Of a stretch of DNA of 64,000 nt, positions 58,645 to 64,000 are shown piece after piece (position 1 is the stretch's first letter; the number at the start of each line of letters is the position of its first letter). The translations under genes were made by a program, and so were the position numbers. The notes beneath the pieces were generated by a model. That model ran no database searches. It saw only the letters and a list, made by a program, of their open reading frames with translations, and was not told the origin of the DNA. Source of the DNA: Myceligenerans salitolerans (GTDB taxonomy: Bacteria; Actinomycetota; Actinomycetes; Actinomycetales; Cellulomonadaceae); NCBI RefSeq assembly GCF_017349295.1, contig NZ_JAFMPK010000027.1, positions 62,001 to 126,000 on the forward strand. The letters are read 5' to 3'.

Positions 58645-59562
58645 ATGGCCAACGCGTACGCCGTGCCCGACGGCGCGCTCGACGCCCCCGCCGAGACCTC
58701 CGGCTCCGGGACCCTCTCCCGCGTGCTCGCCGAGGCGTTCGGCTCCTTCGTCCTCGTCCTCGGTGTGCTGAGCATCGGCGTGTACAGCTTCCTCAACCAG
58801 TCGGGCGCCATCGGCGTCGCGTTGACCGGTGGCCTCGCGTACGCGGCGGCGCTGATCGCGGTCGGCCACGTGTCCGGCGGCTGGTTCAACCCGGCGATCA
58901 CGCTCGCCCAGGCCATCGCCGGCCGGGTGCGCTGGGCCGAGGTCCCGCTGTACTGGATCGCACAGCTCGTCGGCGGCTTCGCCGCGGGCGGCCTGCTCTT
59001 CGGGACGCTTCCCGACAAGCTCTACGAGCTGCTCGGCAAGGAGGACAACTACGGCCTCTACGCCCAGGGCGCCAACGGCTGGGGAGACTTCTCGCCCCTG
59101 TACACGCTCTCGCAGGGCGGCGCGACGTTCGAGATGCTCCAGGCGGGCATCGTCGAGCTTCTCGCGTCCGCCGCGCTGGCCGGTATCGCCCTGGCCGTCG
59201 GCACGAGGAACCGCGCCGCCATGGCGGCGGCCGGCGGTTTCGGCCTGGCGGCCCTCACCGTCGTCGCCTACCCCGTGACCGGCGCGGGCCTGAACCCCGT
59301 GCGCTCGACGGTCGCGGCCGTCTTCGCGAACGACTGGGGCGGCGTGAGCGGCCAGGTCTGGCTGTTCTGGGTCGCTCCGCTCGTGGGGGCCGCGATCGCC
59401 GCCCTCTTCGCGGTCGCCTTCGGCCCGCAGGAGTCCCCGGAGGACGCCGCCTACGACGAGTCCGATGACGCGGACGACGACGTGGACGACGACGTGGACG
59501 ACGACCGCACGGGCACCGCGGACGACGACGACACCGCCGCCGCGGACAAGAAGTCGGACTGA
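58645..59562 (+). CDS. Aquaporin (MIP family) with variant second NPA box and acidic tail
   Basis: A 305-residue water or solute channel with six membrane helices. The first pore motif is canonical (SGGWFNPAITLAQAI); the second reads GAGLNPVRSTVA, with Val for Ala. The N-terminal LAEAFGSFVLVLG motif fits AqpZ-like members. An insertion of about 45 residues (DKLYELLGKEDNYGLYAQGANGW...) lies in the loop before helix 4. The last 40 residues are strongly acidic (ESDDADDDVDDDVDDD), a feature not usual in AqpZ. The start follows GAAAGGA. An 11-bp tandem repeat upstream suggests control by a response regulator. Confidence 0.9.
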   Translation: MANAYAVPDGALDAPAETSGSGTLSRVLAEAFGSFVLVLGVLSIGVYSFLNQSGAIGVALTGGLAYAAALIAVGHVSGGWFNPAITLAQAIAGRVRWAEVPLYWIAQLVGGFAAGGLLFGTLPDKLYELLGKEDNYGLYAQGANGWGDFSPLYTLSQGGATFEMLQAGIVELLASAALAGIALAVGTRNRAAMAAAGGFGLAALTVVAYPVTGAGLNPVRSTVAAVFANDWGGVSGQVWLFWVAPLVGAAIAALFAVAFGPQESPEDAAYDESDDADDDVDDDVDDDRTGTADDDDTAAADKKSD

Positions 59563-59572
59563 AGCTCTCCCC

Positions 59573-59608
59573 CCGAGGCAGCGGATCCCAGCGGATCCGC
59601 TGCCTCGG
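59573..59608 (+). terminator. 16-bp hairpin after the aquaporin gene
   Basis: CCGAGGCAGCGGATCC and GGATCCGCTGCCTCGG form a perfect 16-bp stem with a CAGC loop, 10 bases after the stop codon. Confidence 0.75.
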
Positions 59609-59654
59609 CCGTTCCCACGGTGTCCGTCCGAGGTGACTTGCCAGGCCATGCCGA

Positions 59655-59660
59655 TACCAT
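59655..59660 (+). promoter_or_regulatory. -10 box of the Septum_form gene
   Basis: TACCAT lies 8 nt before the GTG at 59669. If this is the true promoter, the mRNA is leaderless and the in-frame ATG at 59648 cannot be used. Confidence 0.45.
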
Positions 59661-59668
59661 CTCGCGTC

Positions 59669-60586
59669 GTGGCCCAGAAACCCCCCATCGAGCCCGAGGA
59701 AGCCGGCGACGCCGGGACCGACGACACGGAATCCGCCGACGCCCATGTCTCCGCCCGAACCGGCTGGGTGGTCGCGGCCTTCCTCCTGTTCTGGCCGCTG
59801 GCCGTACCGGCGCTGGTCCAGGCGGTCCGCGCCGCACGACACGCGGCGACGAGCCGCCTCGAGGCGGCACGACGTGCCTCCCGTCGCGCCCTCGGCTTCG
59901 CCGTGGCCGCCATCTGCACCGGTACCGTGCTGCTGGCGGGCTCGGCCACGGCGGTCGTCATGGCTCCCGCCTGGCTCCCCGTCGACGCGTCGGCGTACGT
60001 CCCGCCCGCTCTCGCGCAGGCGGCCGGGATCACGCCGCCGGCCCCGGAGCGTTCGGGGGCGACGGACCCGGGTGCCCCGTCGGCACCCTCCGGATCTCCG
60101 CCGGCCGTGCTCCCGACGCCCGGTACCACCGAGGGCGAGGGCATCGCGGAATGGTGGGCGACGGAGGGACAGGCGACGACGGAGGACCCGTCGCGGACCA
60201 GGCCCGTCGACCTGGACAGCGGGGACTGCCTGGACACCGAGGAGATCGACGGCGTCTCGATCCTCTACTGGATCCCCGTGGTGTCGTGCGAGGAGCCGCA
60301 CCACGGCGAGGTCTTCGGCGTGACGTGGCTGGACGACTCCGTGGGCGGCGACGCGCAGGAGGGGTCGCGCGACGCACCGACCCAGTCACAGCTCTGGGAG
60401 GCCGCCGACGCGTACTGCTACCCGAAGTTCGACGAGTTCGTCGGCGAGGCGTGGGCGGCGTCCGAGCTGACCTACTGGCCCGTCGCGCCGTCCCAGGAGA
60501 GCTGGGAGGAAGGGGACCGCAAGGTCGCGTGCATCGTGGAGTCGGATGATCCGGTGACCGGAAGCCTGGAGGGCGCCGACCGGTGA
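59669..60586 (+). CDS. Membrane protein with Septum_form domain
   Basis: A 305-residue envelope protein. An acidic cytoplasmic start is followed by two hydrophobic segments (TGWVVAAFLLFWPLAVPALVQA; LGFAVAAICTGTVLLAGSATAVV), a Pro/Gly/Ser-rich linker and an outside C-terminal domain. That domain has GDCLDTEEI ... VVSCEEPHHGEVFGVTWL ... AYCYPKFDEFVG, the Cys/His pattern of the Septum_form family (named from a mycobacterial septum-associated protein; role poorly known). Four Cys may form two disulphides. The GTG at 59669 is chosen from the TACCAT box at 8 nt; the ATG at 59648 is the alternative. Confidence 0.75.
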   Translation: MAQKPPIEPEEAGDAGTDDTESADAHVSARTGWVVAAFLLFWPLAVPALVQAVRAARHAATSRLEAARRASRRALGFAVAAICTGTVLLAGSATAVVMAPAWLPVDASAYVPPALAQAAGITPPAPERSGATDPGAPSAPSGSPPAVLPTPGTTEGEGIAEWWATEGQATTEDPSRTRPVDLDSGDCLDTEEIDGVSILYWIPVVSCEEPHHGEVFGVTWLDDSVGGDAQEGSRDAPTQSQLWEAADAYCYPKFDEFVGEAWAASELTYWPVAPSQESWEEGDRKVACIVESDDPVTGSLEGADR

Positions 60587-60600
60587 CGGCGGGTCCGACG

Positions 60601-61041
60601 TCAGTCGATCGGCGCCACGACCGCCAGGACGCCGATCATCACGGCCGCGGTCATGTACATGACGACGTCGAGACTCCGGGTGCGGATCGCCAGGCCGGCC
60701 GGGCCCGGACCACGCAGCACCGCGCGGAAGGTTCCGGCGACCGCGAGCGTCACCGCGATCCCGAGGGAACCCGCTCGCCCGCCGACCACGAGACCGAGCA
60801 GGAGGGAGAGCACGACGCCGGCGAGCAGCCACCAGACCGCGCGGGTACTCCTGCGCGACGGGTGGTCGGCGTCCAATGGATCCTCCTCGGCCGGACGGTG
60901 CCCGGCACGCGCCGGCGTGCCGTCGTTCCAGCCTGCCTCGTCCACGGCCGACTGCCAGTCAGGCGCGACGAGGGTCGCGGTGCCTCCTCCGGTCTGCCCG
61001 GGGTGGGACTCGCTGCCTGCCGGGGTGCTGCTGAGGTCCAC
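60601..61041 (-). CDS. DUF3017-type membrane protein
   Basis: A 146-residue protein: a disordered N-terminal 65 residues, then three hydrophobic segments (AVWWLLAGVVLSLLLGLVVG; SLGIAVTLAVAGTFRAVL; VVMYMTAAVMIGVLAVVAPID). The RSLDVVMYMTAAVMIGVLA end matches the DUF3017 family, which in many actinobacteria lies next to folD/purH/mdh genes, as it roughly does here (purH 1.5 kb away). Function unknown. It is convergent with the Septum_form gene, 14 bases apart. Confidence 0.75.
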   Translation of the reverse strand: MDLSSTPAGSESHPGQTGGGTATLVAPDWQSAVDEAGWNDGTPARAGHRPAEEDPLDADHPSRRSTRAVWWLLAGVVLSLLLGLVVGGRAGSLGIAVTLAVAGTFRAVLRGPGPAGLAIRTRSLDVVMYMTAAVMIGVLAVVAPID

Positions 61042-61197
61042 GCCGGAGAGCTTACCGGCGAATCGGACAGGTCTGGACCGGCGTGATCAGGCTGCAACCA
61101 GCCTGGCCGACGCTTTGCCCGGGAGACGACGTCGATGGGAACCCCTGTGCCCGGACATCGCCGACACCATGAAGTCAACAGAGGGTTGTCAGAGCGA

Positions 61198-61203
61198 TAC
61201 GGT
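61198..61203 (+). promoter_or_regulatory. -10 box of the flavoprotein gene
   Basis: TACGGT ends 6 nt before the ATG at 61210, indicating a leaderless transcript. Confidence 0.55.
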
Positions 61204-61209
61204 GAGTCC

Positions 61210-62568
61210 ATGCCGTCGTCCATGCCCCGGTCCATCGCGATCATCGGTGCCGGTCTGGCCGGCGCGCAGACCGCCGCCGCGCTCCGCTCGCACGGCTTCA
61301 CCGGACATCTGACCGTCCTGGGCGCGGAGGGCGTGCCACCCTACGACCGCCCGCCGCTGTCCAAGGAGCTGCTGAGCCGCACCGAGCCGCTCTGGATCTC
61401 GGACGACCTCGGGATCGACCTCTCCGCACTGGCCGACGACGTGCGGTGGGACGACCCTGCCACCCGCCTGGCGGTCTCCCGGGACGGCGTCGTCACCGAG
61501 GTGGCCTCGTCGGACACGGTGTCCTCCGACGCCGTCGTTCTGGCCTGCGGTGCCGAGCCGGTCGTACCACCTGGCTGGGAGGCGGCCACCGTGCTGCACA
61601 CCTTCCGGGACGCGGAGGCGCTCCGGGCGGCGATCGGCCCCGGCATGCGCGTCGTGATCGTCGGAGCCGGCTGGATCGGCGCCGAGGTGGCCGGCGTCGC
61701 CGCCGGAGCCGGCGCCGAGGTGACCGTCGTGGAGGCGGGCGCCGCACCCCTCGAGCGACAGCTGGGCGGCACGGTCGGTGCGCACCTCGTGCCGTGGTAC
61801 GACGCGGCGGGAGTACGGCTGGTGACGGATGCCCCGGTCGAGAAGGTGTCCGACGACGGCGTCCGCACGGCCTCGGGCGAGCACCTCGGCGCGGATCTGG
61901 TGCTCGCCGCGGTCGGTGCCCGGCCCGCGTCGCACTGGCTGCGCGGGTCGCTCCCGCTCGACGCCCGGGGCGGTCTCCGGGTGAACCGCGCGGGCCGTTT
62001 CCTCGGGATCTCGATGCCGGGCGACCCGGCGGGCCGGCTGCACGCGGACGCGCTGGAACGGGTCTGGGCGGTCGGCGACATCGCGACGCGCGACCACCCG
62101 GTGTTCGGCCCGGTACCCGGCGGTCACTGGTCCGCGGCACTGCACGACCCCGAGCCCACGGCACGGGCCCTGCTCGGTGTCGACGAACGCCCCGCCGACC
62201 CCGAGCCCGTGCGCGCGCGGCTCGGCCTCGCCCCCCTGCGCTCCCACGCGCCGTACGTGTTCAGCCGGCAGCTCGGCCACGACCTGGCACTCTTCGGCGT
62301 GCCGTCACCGTTCGAGGAGGTGGCCCTCCGGGGTGACCCCTCGGGCGACGAACGCTGGGCGGCCTTCTACGTCGAGCACAGCCTGCACCGGAACCCGAAG
62401 GTGACCGACCAGGGGCACCACGTCGCACACGTGCGCGCCGTGCTGCTCGTGGACTCGCCACGGGAGGTCGGCCAGGTCCGCAAGCTCATGAACCGGCCGG
62501 AACCGCTGGTCGTCGATCTGGAGAAGATCGTCGACCCGGCGGTGCGGCTCCGGGACGCGGTCCTCTGA
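61210..62568 (+). CDS. FAD-dependent ferredoxin-reductase-like oxidoreductase
   Basis: A 452-residue flavoprotein of the class-I pyridine nucleotide-disulphide oxidoreductase fold without the redox disulphide, like the reductases of dioxygenase and P450 electron chains. The FAD motif is AIIGAGLAGAQTAAALRSHG, then YDRPPLSKELL; the NAD(P) motif is VVIVGAGWIGAEVAGVAAGA; the second FAD contact is VWAVGDIA. The reductase C-terminal domain follows (HWSAALHDPEPTARALLG). No ferredoxin, Rieske or P450 gene is adjacent, so the partner is encoded elsewhere. Start 61210 follows the TACGGT box at 6 nt. Confidence 0.88.
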   Translation: MPSSMPRSIAIIGAGLAGAQTAAALRSHGFTGHLTVLGAEGVPPYDRPPLSKELLSRTEPLWISDDLGIDLSALADDVRWDDPATRLAVSRDGVVTEVASSDTVSSDAVVLACGAEPVVPPGWEAATVLHTFRDAEALRAAIGPGMRVVIVGAGWIGAEVAGVAAGAGAEVTVVEAGAAPLERQLGGTVGAHLVPWYDAAGVRLVTDAPVEKVSDDGVRTASGEHLGADLVLAAVGARPASHWLRGSLPLDARGGLRVNRAGRFLGISMPGDPAGRLHADALERVWAVGDIATRDHPVFGPVPGGHWSAALHDPEPTARALLGVDERPADPEPVRARLGLAPLRSHAPYVFSRQLGHDLALFGVPSPFEEVALRGDPSGDERWAAFYVEHSLHRNPKVTDQGHHVAHVRAVLLVDSPREVGQVRKLMNRPEPLVVDLEKIVDPAVRLRDAVL

Positions 62569-62583
62569 GGCTGCCCCGTCCCC

Positions 62584-64000
62584 TCAGTGGGCGAAGTGGC
62601 GGGTGCCCGTGAAGTACATCGTGATACCGGCCGCCTTCGCCGCCTCGACGACGTCCGCGTCACGGACCGACCCGCCGGGCTGCACCACGGCACGCACACC
62701 GGCGTCGAGCAGCACCTGGAGACCGTCGGCGAACGGGAAGAAGGCGTCGGACGCGGCGACGGCACCCCGCGCCCGCTCCGCTCCCCCGGCGAGCGTGTTG
62801 GCCCGCTCCACCGCGAGACGGCAGGAGTCGACGCGGTTCACCTGCCCCATGCCGATACCGACCGCGGCGCCGTCGGCCGCGAGCAGGACCGCGTTCGACT
62901 TGGCGGCCCGCACGGCCCGCCAGGCGAACTCGAGGTCGGCGAGCGTCGCCTCGTCGGCGGCCGCCCCCGCGGCGAGCGTCCAGGAGGCCACGTCGTCGCC
63001 GTCCGCCTGGAAGGTGTCGCGCAGCTGCACGAGCAGCCCGCCACTGATCTGCCGCGTCTCGGCGGGCAGCTCGCCACCGGGTCGGTCGGCGACGAGGATG
63101 CGGAGGTTCTTCTTGCGGGCGAGCACCTCGACGGCCCCGTCCTCGTACCCGGGAGCCACGATGACCTCGGTGAACACGTCGGCCACCTGCTCAGCCATCG
63201 CGACCGAGACCGGCCGGTTCGCGGCGATCACACCGCCGTACGCGGAGACCGGGTCGGTGGCGTGCGCCCGCGCGTGCGCCTGCGCGATGTCACCGCCGAC
63301 CGCGAGACCGCACGGGTTCGCGTGCTTGATGATCGCGACCGCCGGCTCCGTGAAGTCGTACGCGGCGCGGCGTGCGGCGTCCGTGTCGACGTAGTTGTTG
63401 TACGACATCTCCTTGCCGTGCAGCTGCTCGGCCGCGGCGAGCCCGACCCCGCGGCCGTCGGAGTACAGCGCGGCCTCCTGGTGCGGGTTCTCGCCGTAGC
63501 GCAGGACGGCCTGCTTGGTCCAGGCCCCGCCGGTGAAGTCGGGCCAGCCGTCCTCGGTCCCGGCGTACGCGGTCGCGAACCAGTTGGCGACCGCGACGTC
63601 GTACTCCGCGGTGTGGGCGAACGCGGCGGCCGCGAGCCCCTTGCGCTGGGCGAAGGTGAAGCCGCCCGCCGCGACCGCGGCGACGACGTCATCGTATCGT
63701 GACGGGTCGACGACGACGGCGACGCTGGGGTGGTTCTTCGCCGCCGCACGGACCATGGACGGCCCGCCGATGTCGATCTGCTCGACGACGGCGTCCGGCT
63801 CCGCGCCCGAGGCCACGGTCTCCGCGAACGGGTAGAGGTTCACGACGACGAGCTCGAACGGCGCGATGTCCAGGTCCGCGAGCTGGTCGAGGTGGTCCTG
63901 CTTGCGGGTGTCGGCGAGGATGCCGGCGTGCACGCGGGGGTGAAGCGTCTTGACGCGTCCCTCGAGGCACTCGGGGAAGCCGGTGAGCTGTTCGACCGGG
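62584..64000 (-). CDS. purH: Bifunctional AICAR formyltransferase / IMP cyclohydrolase (5' part outside window)
   Basis: Catalyses the last two steps of IMP synthesis: formylation of AICAR with 10-formyl-THF, then cyclisation. The C-terminal 472 codons are present and the frame continues through the right edge. Visible are the end of the cyclohydrolase domain ([41 protein letters not shown]) and the whole transformylase domain ([85 protein letters not shown]). Its substrate AICAR-phosphate is the monophosphate form of the ZTP sensed by the riboswitch at 15943. Confidence 0.97.
   Translation of the reverse strand, partial: PVEQLTGFPECLEGRVKTLHPRVHAGILADTRKQDHLDQLADLDIAPFELVVVNLYPFAETVASGAEPDAVVEQIDIGGPSMVRAAAKNHPSVAVVVDPSRYDDVVAAVAAGGFTFAQRKGLAAAAFAHTAEYDVAVANWFATAYAGTEDGWPDFTGGAWTKQAVLRYGENPHQEAALYSDGRGVGLAAAEQLHGKEMSYNNYVDTDAARRAAYDFTEPAVAIIKHANPCGLAVGGDIAQAHARAHATDPVSAYGGVIAANRPVSVAMAEQVADVFTEVIVAPGYEDGAVEVLARKKNLRILVADRPGGELPAETRQISGGLLVQLRDTFQADGDDVASWTLAAGAAADEATLADLEFAWRAVRAAKSNAVLLAADGAAVGIGMGQVNRVDSCRLAVERANTLAGGAERARGAVAASDAFFPFADGLQVLLDAGVRAVVQPGGSVRDADVVEAAKAAGITMYFTGTRHFAH

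Noticed and set aside
59464-59512. GAC-rich microsatellite-like run
   Set aside because: It is in frame and simply encodes the acidic tail of the aquaporin; not treated as an independent repeat element.

Overview
The window is a chromosomal segment of a high-GC Gram-positive bacterium, most likely a saprophytic actinobacterium of the order Micrococcales (Promicromonosporaceae/Cellulomonadaceae type). This rests on the very GC-rich codon use, the DUF222-HNH protein, the monomeric NADP isocitrate dehydrogenase, the very large secreted two-domain pullulanase, the many sugar ABC importers with LacI/ROK/DeoR-type regulators, and the frequent leaderless genes (a TANNNT -10 box 5-8 nt before the start codon). 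No prophage, insertion sequence, CRISPR array, tRNA or rRNA was seen. The genus is an inference.

Layout. 1-4 kb: a GAP-family membrane protein, histidine kinase and response regulator in one overlapping minus-strand operon (the regulator runs off the left edge), divergent from an ABC-2 exporter pair. 4-6 kb: a 643-residue protein of unknown function with S1-like folds and a coiled coil. 6-16 kb: Mrp-type ATPase, galactokinase, a lipoprotein, exonuclease III, a 58-residue protein overlapping a giant LuxR (LAL) regulator, a VOC-fold protein, and an MmyB-type regulator divergent from a short-chain dehydrogenase. 16-18.4 kb: a ZTP riboswitch followed by glyA-folD.

18.4-41 kb is a sugar-acquisition region with three importer loci. 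(1) An operon of D-2-hydroxyacid dehydrogenase, DUF2264 protein, solute-binding lipoprotein, two permeases and a YesL-like protein, divergent from a DeoR/LacI hybrid regulator. (2) A probable arabinogalactan/galactoside locus: two permeases, binding lipoprotein and GH35 beta-galactosidase, then an F420/deazaflavin-type oxidoreductase and a secreted GH43 exo-beta-1,3-galactanase with a ricin-type lectin domain. A LacI regulator diverges from it, and near-identical TGTTAACG operator-like sites lie at both the transporter and the GH43 promoters; galK at 7.4 kb could take the released galactose onward. (3) A ChvE-MmsA-MmsB type importer divergent from a ROK regulator and an orphan single-domain ABC ATPase.

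41-64 kb: GNAT acetyltransferase, purU, a small DUF4190-like membrane protein, a 1846-residue amylase/pullulanase with a MalR-like operator inside its promoter, a fused heterodimer-like ABC exporter, the DUF222-HNH protein, an HTH plus Clp-N-domain gene pair, icd, mdh, an aquaporin with an acidic tail, a Septum_form protein, a DUF3017 protein, a ferredoxin-reductase-like flavoprotein, and purH (cut by the right edge). The ZTP riboswitch, glyA, folD, purU and purH all belong to one-carbon/purine metabolism: purH consumes 10-formyl-THF and AICAR, purU removes 10-formyl-THF, and ZTP reports shortage of 10-formyl-THF.

Most convergent gene pairs are separated by long, nearly perfect GC hairpins without a U-tract. 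Apart from the riboswitch leader (15909-16218), no gene-free stretch exceeds 300 bases.
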